Below are positions 15,401-23,776 of a DNA stretch of 38,963 bases, in pieces. Source of the DNA: an uncultured Candidatus Melainabacteria bacterium (lineage in GTDB: Bacteria; Cyanobacteriota; Vampirovibrionia; Gastranaerophilales; Gastranaerophilaceae); NCBI GenBank assembly GCA_932182025.1, contig CAKNXK010000026.1:1-38963 (forward strand). The letters are read 5' to 3'. A program made the position numbers and the translations under genes. Positions within the stretch are counted from its first letter, which is position 1. Each line of letters opens with the position of its first letter. Below the pieces are notes generated by a model that saw only the letters and a list, made by a program, of their open reading frames with translations, did no database searches and had not been told where the DNA came from.

Positions 15401-16804
15401 TTATTTTTCTATAATAACCAGTCTGCATTGTTTTAGCGAAATATCTTTAATTGGCTTGTGTTGTGTTAAATATTCATTTAATACAAGCATATCTTTGTCA
15501 TAGGTGTGTGTGCCTTTGACGAATAATAACTGATATTTGCCGGAAGGTAATTGTGCTAAGTCTTGTTCTAGAATTTTATCAGAATTGTTTTCATTAAAAT
15601 CAGAAGGTAATATTATATTTTTTATTGGAAGCTGTTTTATTCTGGCATAATAGTCGTATGTCCAAATAGAACCGTAGTATAGATAAAGTTTGTCATTAGG
15701 GTCTATTTGGCTGAGTAGAGGTTTTACATCTTGGCGTATGTAGGAAATTTTAGATGTTACAAAGTCTTTGCTAAAGTTTATCCATCCGGTAATAAAAAAT
15801 ACAGCACCAAATATTAAAAAACATGTTGATATATCTTTCAATTTCTTAAATTTGTCTAAAGGATATAAACTTAATATTATGAATACTGGAAGTATAAATA
15901 GTGCTAATCTTCGTTCAAAAGGATAAATTTTTAAAACGGCAGCCATTAAAGTAATAAGTATTACTGAGCAAATATTAAAAAAATAAAACTTATTTTTTCT
16001 ATATAGATAATATACACCTGCTGTTGTTAATATTAAAAGCAGTATAGGAAATTTGTAATCATAAAATAAAAATTGGAAGTTTATAATCCAGATTTCAGAA
16101 TTAAATATTTGAAAACCTTTATGCCAGTAATTTAAAAGATATTCCTTATGCGCTGTTTGTTGCAGATTAATATATGCGCATAACAATACGTTTATTATAG
16201 GAAATATTAAGCAATAAAGGAACTTATAGCTATAATCCTTTATAAAAATAAGTCTTGATATTGCAAAAGCTCCAATAAAGAATATAGCAGGATATGAAGA
16301 TAAAAAGAGAATACTAAAACCTAAACCTAATAATAAATATTGTTGTTTGGTAAGTTTTGGCAGAGTCAAGCTGAAATAAAGGATTAGCAGCCCGCATAAA
16401 ACATCTGAAGAATATTGTTTAAAACATTGTGTATAAAATAGTAATTGATAATTAATTCCAAAAGTAAGTAAAGATGCAAGTTTTGCAAATTTTGTTTCGA
16501 AAACAACATCAGCTACTTTATAAAAAACAAATAATGACGTTACGCTGCAAATAAATGGTAAAAATCTTAGTGTTAGTTCAGTAATTCCAATATGTGTTGA
16601 AATAAATTTCGATATAATAAGGAATATAACAGGTGCTGATTGAAAATACCTTAATGGAAAGAATAATCCTAAGTAGTTCCGTTCAAAAAGGTTTTCTGCC
16701 AGTAGTATTTCATCTGTAAAGAATGAATTATTAATAAGGTATGCATCTAGTCTTAGATAAATACTTAATAGAAAAATTATCAATAATAGAATTTTATATT
16801 TCAT
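15401..16804 (-). CDS. GT-C type membrane glycosyltransferase
   Basis: 467-residue integral membrane protein with about 10-12 hydrophobic helices. The first loop after the N-terminal helix has NNSFFTDEILLAENL; an acidic TDE here is characteristic of GT-C transferases (PMT/ArnT-like, GT39/GT83 and relatives) that use polyprenyl-phosphate sugars. The C-terminal ~110 residues are a soluble periplasm-facing domain. The acceptor is unknown: lipid, glycan or protein. It starts 1-2 nt after the helicase stop, so it is the second gene of that operon. The pairing has no obvious functional logic. Confidence 0.72.
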   Translation of the reverse strand: MKYKILLLIIFLLSIYLRLDAYLINNSFFTDEILLAENLFERNYLGLFFPLRYFQSAPVIFLIISKFISTHIGITELTLRFLPFICSVTSLFVFYKVADVVFETKFAKLASLLTFGINYQLLFYTQCFKQYSSDVLCGLLILYFSLTLPKLTKQQYLLLGLGFSILFLSSYPAIFFIGAFAISRLIFIKDYSYKFLYCLIFPIINVLLCAYINLQQTAHKEYLLNYWHKGFQIFNSEIWIINFQFLFYDYKFPILLLILTTAGVYYLYRKNKFYFFNICSVILITLMAAVLKIYPFERRLALFILPVFIILSLYPLDKFKKLKDISTCFLIFGAVFFITGWINFSKDFVTSKISYIRQDVKPLLSQIDPNDKLYLYYGSIWTYDYYARIKQLPIKNIILPSDFNENNSDKILEQDLAQLPSGKYQLLFVKGTHTYDKDMLVLNEYLTQHKPIKDISLKQCRLVIIEK

Positions 16805-16805
16805 T

Positions 16806-19100
16806 TTAATCTACATCTATCGGACTTCTTTGAATCATTTCTATTGCTTCACGTGCAGTAAATACAATTGACTCAGGAATGTTTGATATTGTACAGAATT
16901 GTCTTAATACATCGATTACGCGTTTAAAACAGCGTACAATGTCACCTTCACCCATATCAACCTGTTCTATAATAGAATCCCACTCAGCACCGTTTACCCA
17001 CATTTCAATCAGCGGTGAGTAGTAACCGTTTATGTACATAGGGTCTTCTACATCATAGTATTTTTGTTTTTTATCCAAGTCACGTCTAAGATCTTTTATC
17101 TTATTCAGAGTTTTGCGTACGGTTGTTGATAACGGCAATTGAGAGAATAAATCAGCTCTCATATCTTCTGTGGTTAAAGCACAAACTACAGAGGCAAGTT
17201 CTGCAGGAGTAAGGTTTTCTAATACTCCGGAGAATATTACGCGCGCAAGGAATAGTTCATTCTCAGAACGTAACTGAGAAATTGTTACGCCTTGTTCTGT
17301 CGGATAATCTTCTTTTATATAGCCATAATCCATCAACACAGCTCTATGTGATAAAAATTTATTCCAGAATATATCTTTTTGTTTTTCAATTTCTTTGTCT
17401 AATGATTTTTGTTTCGCTAAATATCTATTTAGTACTTCAACACTTTTCATGTGTTTTTTATAGAGTTTACATTGATCACACTCGTATGAGTGCATTTTGT
17501 TTAACAATTCTTTAGTTTTGTTCCCAAATTCTATAACTTCAGGTGTTAAAGGACGGTTTTTCTTCTTTTCTTGTTTTTGTATAACCTTGAAAGTTTTTCT
17601 GTTCTGAACATACATATCTCGGATTTTATTATATTCAACCAAATCTTCAGTAGTACGTTTGCAGTAACAAGTAAAAGAATTGCATTCGTCGATTTTTTCC
17701 TGATTAAATTCTTTTATAAGCAGTAACGGTTCTATTCTGGAGCTGGAAGAAAAATAACCAAAGCTCTTTAATACAAGTTCTTTAGCTTCTTCTAAAGAAA
17801 ATCTTTGCAGCAAATTAAGAACCATTGAATAGCTAGGAGAGAATTTGCTTTCAAGCGGATTTGCATCGCTTAACACTAGTTCAGCAACTTCTTCCGGAGT
17901 TTGAAAAGCCGTGCCGACGATTGTAACATAACCGATTTCATCCATTCCTCGTCTTCCTGCTCGTCCTGACATTTGTAAAAATTCACTAGGAGTAAGGGTT
18001 CTATGTCCGGAATCCGTACGTTTGCTTATTGAGCTGATAACCGTAGAGCGTGCCGGCATGTTAATACCTGCTGCAAGTGTTTCTGTTGCAAAAACTACTT
18101 TTATAAGTCCTTTTTGGAATAATTTTTCAACAAGAACTTTCCACCCGGGAAGCAACCCGGCATGGTGAGAGGCAACTCCTTGAAGAAGGTACTCAATGTG
18201 CTTATTTTTATATAAATAAGGGTTTTCTGCTATATAATCATCAATTATTTGTTGAATTTGTTCTTGTTCTTTAGGTGTTACAAGACATAGTTCTGCACAT
18301 TTTTCCATTTGTTCATCACATTTTTTTCTCGAAAAAGTGAAATATATTGCAGGAAGCATATCTTTATCATGCAGGTTTCTTACAACATCTTTAACAATAT
18401 TTCTTTTTTGTACTGGTTTTCCCTTTTTAAATTGTTTTTTCTCCGGTTTGATTTTTTTGTTTAAAGCTCCTGTTGGAGTTAATAAAGGTAAGATTGTATT
18501 AGGCTGTGAAGAGTCAAAATAATAAAATCTTAAAGGTACAGGACGAAAATCCGTATTAATAAGTTCTGTTCTTGAGTGAACAGTGTTAATCCAGTCTGTT
18601 AATTTATCAGCGTTAGCAACTGTGGCAGAAAGTGCGATTATTTGTACATTGGTAGGACAATAAATAATACTTTCTTCCCAAACTGTTCCACGCTGCTCGT
18701 CGTTCATATAATGAACTTCATCTAAAATTACATAGCGTACATCTTTAAGATTATCAGTAACAGAGCCAAAGTTTGTGCCATAAAGCATATTTCTGAAAAC
18801 TTCTGTTGTCATAACAACAATTTGGGCATTTCTGTTAAATGAACTGTCGCCGGTTAAAAGCCCGACTTTATCAGCACCGTATTTTTCTGAAAAATCGCTG
18901 AATTTTTGGTTAGAAAGAGCTTTTAATGGTGTTGTATAAAAGACTTTTTTCCCTTCTTCTAATGCTTTGTGGATTGCGTGTTGTGCAATAACTGTTTTTC
19001 CTGCTCCTGTTGGGGCGCAAACTACAACACTTTTCCCGTTAGTAATACATTTACAAGCTTCTTTTTGAAAATCATCAAGCTCGAAAGGAAATTCGTACAT
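16806..19100 (-). CDS. Ski2/Mtr4-like DEAD/DEAH superfamily II RNA helicase
   Basis: 764-residue helicase. Motif I CAPTGAGKT is near residue 30, motif II is DEVHYM, motif III SATVAN, and the C-terminal RecA motif is MSGRAGRRGMD; all are typical of the Ski2-like family. The C-terminal ~150 residues (from about SELASVV/TPAELASVVCAL) match the DSHCT-type helical domain. An intervening segment holds Cys clusters (CNSFTCYCKRT, CDQCKLYKKHM) that may bind zinc. Homologues of this architecture are common in cyanobacteria and plants and are implicated in RNA processing, which supports the melainabacterial guess. ATG with a GAGG ribosome site; first gene of the operon with the GT-C gene. Confidence 0.88.
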   Translation of the reverse strand: MYEFPFELDDFQKEACKCITNGKSVVVCAPTGAGKTVIAQHAIHKALEEGKKVFYTTPLKALSNQKFSDFSEKYGADKVGLLTGDSSFNRNAQIVVMTTEVFRNMLYGTNFGSVTDNLKDVRYVILDEVHYMNDEQRGTVWEESIIYCPTNVQIIALSATVANADKLTDWINTVHSRTELINTDFRPVPLRFYYFDSSQPNTILPLLTPTGALNKKIKPEKKQFKKGKPVQKRNIVKDVVRNLHDKDMLPAIYFTFSRKKCDEQMEKCAELCLVTPKEQEQIQQIIDDYIAENPYLYKNKHIEYLLQGVASHHAGLLPGWKVLVEKLFQKGLIKVVFATETLAAGINMPARSTVISSISKRTDSGHRTLTPSEFLQMSGRAGRRGMDEIGYVTIVGTAFQTPEEVAELVLSDANPLESKFSPSYSMVLNLLQRFSLEEAKELVLKSFGYFSSSSRIEPLLLIKEFNQEKIDECNSFTCYCKRTTEDLVEYNKIRDMYVQNRKTFKVIQKQEKKKNRPLTPEVIEFGNKTKELLNKMHSYECDQCKLYKKHMKSVEVLNRYLAKQKSLDKEIEKQKDIFWNKFLSHRAVLMDYGYIKEDYPTEQGVTISQLRSENELFLARVIFSGVLENLTPAELASVVCALTTEDMRADLFSQLPLSTTVRKTLNKIKDLRRDLDKKQKYYDVEDPMYINGYYSPLIEMWVNGAEWDSIIEQVDMGEGDIVRCFKRVIDVLRQFCTISNIPESIVFTAREAIEMIQRSPIDVD

Positions 19101-19171
19101 ATATACCTCATTAAACTATTCTATATATATTATGACATAAAATACTTTCGATTGTAATCCTTGTAATATAT

Positions 19172-19200
19172 TTGACTAAACCCGATTTAAGCGATATGAT
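19172..19200 (+). promoter_or_regulatory. Promoter giving a probably leaderless thioredoxin-like mRNA
   Basis: TTGACT (19172-19177), 17-nt spacer, TATGAT (19195-19200). The ATG at 19207 lies 7 nt past the -10, where the transcript should begin, and no ribosome-binding sequence precedes it. Confidence 0.65.
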
Positions 19201-19206
19201 TTGTTT

Positions 19207-19575
19207 ATGATTAAGATTTTATTGAGTTTTTTATTGTTTATTTTTGCTGCACCTGCCTTTGCTGGTGCTTTAGAAGATGCAATAAATAAAAACGATAATG
19301 TTTTTTTGTATATTTACACTCCTCAATGTAGTTATTGTACAAAATTTAATCCAAATTATAAAAAACTTAATTCCGTTTACGGAGAAAAGTGTAAGTTTGT
19401 AAAAATCGACGGTACAACTGATTATGGAAGGAATTTAATTTATGCCTTTAGAGCATCTTATGTTCCTTTTGTTATACTGCTTAAGAGTAAAACAAAAAAA
19501 GCTGTAGTTATACAGTCCGATTGTTTATTAAACTATTCTTGTGTTAGTCAAAAAGTTAATGCATTTATTAGATAG
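19207..19575 (+). CDS. Exported thioredoxin-like protein
   Basis: 122 residues. The N-terminal ~18 residues (MIKILLSFLLFIFAAPAFA) are a signal peptide with an AxA cleavage site. The mature protein has a thioredoxin-fold core: VFLYIYTPQCSYCTKF with the redox CSYC motif, VKIDGT, and YVPFVIL containing the cis-Pro equivalent. Two further cysteines lie near the C-terminus (SDCLLNYSCV). It probably acts in periplasmic thiol-disulfide chemistry. I chose ATG 19207, not TTG 19201, because it gives a clean signal peptide and falls where transcription should start. rmlA follows after a few bases. Confidence 0.8.
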   Translation: MIKILLSFLLFIFAAPAFAGALEDAINKNDNVFLYIYTPQCSYCTKFNPNYKKLNSVYGEKCKFVKIDGTTDYGRNLIYAFRASYVPFVILLKSKTKKAVVIQSDCLLNYSCVSQKVNAFIR

Positions 19576-19586
19576 GAGGAATGAAA

Positions 19587-20480
19587 TTGAAAGGTATAGT
19601 TTTAGCAGGAGGTGCAGGTACACGTTTGTATCCGGCTTCTCAGCCAATTTCTAAAATACTTCTGCCGATTTATGATAAACCTATGATTTATTATCCCCTT
19701 TCAACACTTATGTTGGCAGGAATTAAGGATATTCTTATTATTACTAATGAAATTGATTATGAAAATTTTATTAAATTATTAGGAAATGGGTCTCAATTCG
19801 GATTAAATCTTCATTATAAAATACAATACGTTCAAAAGGGAATTGCAGATGCATTTTTGATCGGAGAAGATTTTGTTGCAGGTGACGATGTTGCTCTAAT
19901 CCTTGGTGATAATATTTTTCATGGTCATGGTTTTTCTACGTTGATGAAAGATGCAATTTCGCGTAATAATGGTGCAACAGTATTTGGTTATACGGTAAAA
20001 GATCCGGAACGCTTTGGTGTAGTAGAATTTGATAAAAATAAAAAGGCAATTTCTTTAGAAGAAAAACCAATGCTTCCAAAATCAAACTATGCGGTAACAG
20101 GACTCTATTTCTACGATAATAAGGTTTGTGATTATGCAAAACAATTAAAACCATCTAATCGCGGGGAGTTAGAGATTACTGACTTAAACAGAATGTATCT
20201 TGAAGCAGGCGCTTTAAATGTTGAAATTTTAGGAAGAGGTTTTGCTTGGCTCGATACAGGAACTCATGATTCGATGCTTCAAGCCAGTGTCTTTGTTCAA
20301 ACTATGGAGCTTAATAAGGGGGTTAAGATAGCTTGCCTTGAAGAAATTGCTTATAATCAGGGCTTTATATCAAGAGAAATGCTTTTAAAAGAAATTGAGA
20401 AATACGGTTATAATAATGGTTATTATCAATATGTAAGAAATGTAATTTCGCAACCAAGATTAGAAGAATTGCTAGTATAA
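19587..20480 (+). CDS. rmlA: Glucose-1-phosphate thymidylyltransferase
   Basis: 297-residue RmlA making dTDP-glucose for dTDP-rhamnose and related sugars. Motifs are LAGGAGTRLYPAS, KILLPIYDKPMIYYPLS, GDNIFHG, EEKP, and the C-terminal GFAWLDTGTHDS. Full length. Start choice: AGGAGGA ends at 19580 and touches an ATG at 19581, leaving no spacing. TTG at 19587, 6 nt further, gives MKGIVLAGG, matching the family N-terminus and a proper ribosome-site distance, so TTG is preferred; ATG 19581 would add two residues. The gene is last in the short operon and ends at a strong terminator. No rmlBCD is nearby. Confidence 0.93.
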   Translation: MKGIVLAGGAGTRLYPASQPISKILLPIYDKPMIYYPLSTLMLAGIKDILIITNEIDYENFIKLLGNGSQFGLNLHYKIQYVQKGIADAFLIGEDFVAGDDVALILGDNIFHGHGFSTLMKDAISRNNGATVFGYTVKDPERFGVVEFDKNKKAISLEEKPMLPKSNYAVTGLYFYDNKVCDYAKQLKPSNRGELEITDLNRMYLEAGALNVEILGRGFAWLDTGTHDSMLQASVFVQTMELNKGVKIACLEEIAYNQGFISREMLLKEIEKYGYNNGYYQYVRNVISQPRLEELLV

Positions 20481-20516
20481 AAAAAGAAGGCCTCTGAATT
20501 TCAGAAGCCTTCTTTT
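20481..20516. terminator. Bidirectional intrinsic terminator
   Basis: A nearly perfect inverted repeat (GAAGGCCTCTGA against TCAGAAGCCTTC, one mismatch) is flanked by A5 on the left and T6 on the right. It can end both rmlA transcription and the convergent obgE-tadA operon. Confidence 0.92.
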
Positions 20517-21167
20517 TTAATTATCTTGATTAAAGTCTCTTCTTAGAACATTGTTTATTCTATCGGAAGCCTTGTCTGTACTTCCTGTTTTGAAATACAA
20601 TCTTGCAAGAAGGATTTCTCTTGGTGTAGATGGAGAAAGGTTGTAAGCTTTTTGTGCAAAAGATAAAGCAGTGCCGTATTTTTTACTAATAGCATAGATT
20701 GTTGCAATTTCTTCATAACATTCAGCTTTTTGTTTAGAGTTTTCTGCAAGATTAACTGCTTGCTGATATTCTGAAATTGCTTTGACCAATTGTTTTTCTT
20801 CCTTAAATTGTTTTGCATTTGCAATAATGCTTTCATAAGTCTTCTCTGAATCGGCACTATAGTTATCGTTATCTACGTTATCTAAAGGAGTTAAATTATT
20901 ATAAGAAACTGTCTCTGGTTCTGAATAAGATTTAGTTTCTCTAGTATTTTCTTCTGCTGGTCTATCTTCTTCTTCTTCTTCAGTTTCATTATTATAATTA
21001 TCTTCAGAATTATTAACCGGCTGGCTTATTTCAGTGTCTACATCAGGGATTTCGGATGTTTCAGAAGGTAAATATTTATAAGCATTTGCTATCGCTATAA
21101 CAAATCCTATTAGTATTACCCCTATTATTGAAAGCATTTTTGCACTTCTAACATCAAATTTATCCAT
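20517..21167 (-). CDS. Membrane-anchored TPR protein
   Basis: 216 residues. A cytoplasmic start (MDKFDVRSAK) precedes one transmembrane helix (about 11-30, MLSIIGVILIGFVIAIANAY). A low-complexity acidic linker (EEEEEDRPAEE) follows, then two to three tetratricopeptide-like repeats (about 110-210, including AISEYQQAVNLAENSKQKAE and YGTALSFAQKAYNLSPSTP). It probably scaffolds protein interactions on the outer face of the inner membrane. Last gene of the obgE-tadA-TIGR02757 operon (3-nt gap) with an AGGAGGAT ribosome site, ending in the shared terminator. Confidence 0.82.
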   Translation of the reverse strand: MDKFDVRSAKMLSIIGVILIGFVIAIANAYKYLPSETSEIPDVDTEISQPVNNSEDNYNNETEEEEEDRPAEENTRETKSYSEPETVSYNNLTPLDNVDNDNYSADSEKTYESIIANAKQFKEEKQLVKAISEYQQAVNLAENSKQKAECYEEIATIYAISKKYGTALSFAQKAYNLSPSTPREILLARLYFKTGSTDKASDRINNVLRRDFNQDN

Positions 21168-21170
21168 ATG

Positions 21171-21923
21171 CTATCCTCCTATTTGATTCTTATATTCTAT
21201 ACCAAAAGCAAACATTGCAAAATCATATTTTACAGGATCCTCCGGACAAAATTCACGGAGCGGCTGCATAAGCTCTAAAACAGCTCTATAATCATTACTC
21301 TTACGTTTTAATAATCCCATTTCTCTTGAAACTCTGGCAACATGAACATCAAGAGGGATAAGTAAATCTTTTGGCTGCATAAAATTCCAGATGCCCAAAT
21401 CAACAGGTCCTTTTCTTATCATCCAGCGTAAAAACATATTCATACGCTTCATAGCCCCACCGTTATCCGGATTTGGTATCATATGATAAAACCCTTGTCC
21501 TACGGATTTAGGTGCGTTTGAATAAAAATAGTCCACGACAGTTTTATCGATGCGGGGTGAATTATATCCATATTCAAATAATTCTTCTAAACCACGGGAT
21601 TCGTTATATAGTTTGCTTAGAATTTCGAAAATTGGAATAATATCATTTTCTTTTGAAAATCGATATTCTACCCCTTTGAGTGAAGAAAAATCGCCGTTTT
21701 TAATAAAACCAACAATGTCATTGTTTGATTTAGCAAAAATTTCCTCCAGCTTTTTTATAAAAACTTTCCTGTTTCCGTATGCAAATAAAGATGCGATAAA
21801 TCCTAATAACTCGCTTTCTTTTTTGTTATTCCCTTTATGTATAAATTGAATAGGGTCGTTTTTTATAAAGTCAACCGTTTCGTATTTTTCAACTAATTTA
21901 TCAAGCTCAATTTTTGTTATCAC
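21171..21923 (-). CDS. TIGR02757 (DUF2400) family protein
   Basis: 250 residues matching the uncharacterised TIGR02757 family. It has the N-terminal ELLGFIASLFAYGNRKVFIKK segment and the C-terminal IPLDVHVARVSREMGLLKR, which resembles the helix-hairpin-helix/DNA-glycosylase-type core; no catalytic assignment is established. The GTG start lies inside tadA (17-bp overlap), so the two are translationally linked. The ribosome site is weak. Confidence 0.85.
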   Translation of the reverse strand: MITKIELDKLVEKYETVDFIKNDPIQFIHKGNNKKESELLGFIASLFAYGNRKVFIKKLEEIFAKSNNDIVGFIKNGDFSSLKGVEYRFSKENDIIPIFEILSKLYNESRGLEELFEYGYNSPRIDKTVVDYFYSNAPKSVGQGFYHMIPNPDNGGAMKRMNMFLRWMIRKGPVDLGIWNFMQPKDLLIPLDVHVARVSREMGLLKRKSNDYRAVLELMQPLREFCPEDPVKYDFAMFAFGIEYKNQIGG

Positions 21924-22323
21924 TTCTTAATTCCTTAAAAAACTCTTCTAATATTTTATTACAAATATCTTCTTCAATGCCACCATAAACTTTTAAATTA
22001 TTGGGTAAATTTATAACAGAGAAAGCGCCATATTGATTATTATAACTTCCAAAATAAAGAGTTTTTATCCCGCTTTGAATAATTGCCCAACCGCACATCG
22101 GGCACGGTTCAAGAGTTACAAATATTTCGCACTCGGTTAATCTCGAAGTTCCAAGTTGTTTTTGAGCCTCTTTTATTGCAAGCATTTCTGCATGAGCTGT
22201 TATATCGTTATCCTGTTCTCGTCTATTATGGGCAGCTGCAATGATTTGTCCATTTTTTTTAATTACACAGCCTATAGGAACATCTATTTTACAAAGCTCA
22301 GCTTGTTTTATAGCATCTTTCAC
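21907..22323 (-). CDS. tadA: tRNA-specific adenosine deaminase
   Basis: 138-residue cytidine-deaminase-fold enzyme converting A34 to inosine in tRNA-Arg(ACG). The zinc/catalytic motif HAEMLAI and the paired PCPMCGWAI cysteines are intact. The TadA-type N-terminal PIGCVI and NRREQDNDITAHAE segments support it over free-base deaminases. The GTG start overlaps the obgE stop by one base, and AAGGA inside obgE can serve as its ribosome site. Slightly short, but complete. Confidence 0.88.
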   Translation of the reverse strand: MKDAIKQAELCKIDVPIGCVIKKNGQIIAAAHNRREQDNDITAHAEMLAIKEAQKQLGTSRLTECEIFVTLEPCPMCGWAIIQSGIKTLYFGSYNNQYGAFSVINLPNNLKVYGGIEEDICNKILEEFFKELRSDNKN

Positions 22324-23621
22324 TAAACTTTTGATCCTTCGCCCCAGATTTCGTCATCATAGTAACCGAGCTCTAAGTGCCCTAGTATAACAGTATCACC
22401 ATTTTTGAGCCCGTGATTATGTAGAACTTCAAATACTCCCATACTTTTCAAGATATTTTGAAGTCTTACAACTTGTTCTGTATTACGCGCATCTGTTACT
22501 TTGGCAAGACGATTGATTTTTCCGCCTGAAATCAGGTAAGTTTCTTTGTCGAGTTTGGTAACTTCAAAAGAACTGTCATCATTGTCATAAGCACCTAAAT
22601 CTTCTTCAATATCTATATCGAACTCAGGTTTTGGTATTTCATCTACTTTTTTATCAATAAAATGTAATAATTCTGCTAAACCTTCTTTTGTTACAGCAGA
22701 AATTAAAAATACATCAGAATTGAAGGTTTTAAATTCTGCTTTAAAGTTTTCTCTGTCTTCTTCCGGCACAGAGTCAATTTTATTCAAGACGATAATTTGA
22801 TAAAGATTAGCCAAGCCTTCTGAATGTTTTCTTAATTCTTCATTAATGATTTTATAATTTTTAACAGGATTTTCTGCTGTCAAATCAACAATATGAACTA
22901 AGAAACGGCAGCGTTCTACGTGACGTAAAAACTCATGCCCCAGTCCGACACCTTCAGAAGCTCCTTCAATAAGCCCTGGAATATCAGCAATTACATAAGA
23001 ACCAGCATCAGATTTTTTTACAACACCAAGATTGGGAACAAGAGTAGTAAAAGGATAATCTGCAATTTTAGGTTTTGCAGAGCTTACTGAACTAATGAAA
23101 GTTGATTTACCGGCATTAGGCATTCCCAAAAGTCCGATATCAGCAATCAGTTTAAGCTCTAATTCCAGAATTCTTTCTATTCCAGGTTCACCCGGTTCAC
23201 AGAATTGAGGTGCGCGTTTTTGAGCGGTTGCAAAACGTGCATTGCCTCTTCCGCCTCTTCCGCCTTTTGCTATAAGAACTGTTTGCTCATGTTCGGTTAT
23301 ATCAGCAATGATTTTACCTGTTTTTGTATCACGAACAATTGTTCCTAGAGGAACTCTAATATACGTATCTTTTGCGCAAGCACCGTGCATACCTTTTATT
23401 CCTCCGTTTTCGCCGGATTGTGCTTTATAAACAGATTTAATTTTAAAATCTAAAAGGGTAGACATGTTTTCATCTGCAACAAAATAAATGTCTCCGCCTC
23501 TTCCGCCGTCACCACCGGCAGGACCGCCTTTGTCTACATATTTTTCACGTCTCCAAGCAACCATGCCGTTTCCGCCATGACCGGAGATAACTCTAATCTT
23601 TGCTTTATCTAAAAACTTCAT
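22323..23621 (-). CDS. obgE: Obg family ribosome-assembly GTPase
   Basis: 432-residue Obg/CgtA GTPase acting in large-subunit assembly and stress control. The glycine-rich Obg fold is at the N-terminus (GGPAGGDGGRGGD). The G domain follows with GMPNAGKST (G1), DIPGLIEGA (G3) and NKID (G4), then a C-terminal OCT-type domain ending GHLELGYYDDEIWGEG. ATG 23621 gives the family start MKFLDKAKI. The upstream in-frame codon at 23654 would extend into the GC-rich leader and was rejected. First gene of the four-gene operon; its untranslated leader would include the GC-rich island. Confidence 0.95.
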   Translation of the reverse strand: MKFLDKAKIRVISGHGGNGMVAWRREKYVDKGGPAGGDGGRGGDIYFVADENMSTLLDFKIKSVYKAQSGENGGIKGMHGACAKDTYIRVPLGTIVRDTKTGKIIADITEHEQTVLIAKGGRGGRGNARFATAQKRAPQFCEPGEPGIERILELELKLIADIGLLGMPNAGKSTFISSVSSAKPKIADYPFTTLVPNLGVVKKSDAGSYVIADIPGLIEGASEGVGLGHEFLRHVERCRFLVHIVDLTAENPVKNYKIINEELRKHSEGLANLYQIIVLNKIDSVPEEDRENFKAEFKTFNSDVFLISAVTKEGLAELLHFIDKKVDEIPKPEFDIDIEEDLGAYDNDDSSFEVTKLDKETYLISGGKINRLAKVTDARNTEQVVRLQNILKSMGVFEVLHNHGLKNGDTVILGHLELGYYDDEIWGEGSKV

Positions 23622-23640
23622 TTTTTTTTCTTTCAATATT

Positions 23641-23750
23641 TGGGCGGGACACATTCCGCTGGATTACTGTATTTTATTGTTGCTCCAAGTGTCCCTTTGG
23701 AACTGACTACAAATGGGTTCGCGCTGGTTGGGTCGGGCGAGCACCTACTA
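23641..23750. other. GC-rich structured-looking island between obgE and tsaD
   Basis: About 110 bp at roughly 52 percent GC in an AT-rich gap. It has a 7-bp inverted repeat (GGGACAC and GTGTCCC, 36 nt apart) and a nested CCAA...TTGG hairpin. A GC-dense stretch lies at about 23727-23745. It would form most of the obgE leader RNA on the minus strand. I could not match it to a tRNA, SRP RNA, 6S RNA, tmRNA or a riboswitch class I know, and neither strand gives a convincing protein. Confidence 0.45.
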
Positions 23751-23776
23751 ATTTATTTTTATACTATAATATTACT

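Noticed and set aside
23600..23776. Upstream extension of tsaD across the GC-rich island, and the 11-residue extension of obgE
   Set aside because: Both would translate the island into sequence with no family similarity; internal ATGs give canonical starts.
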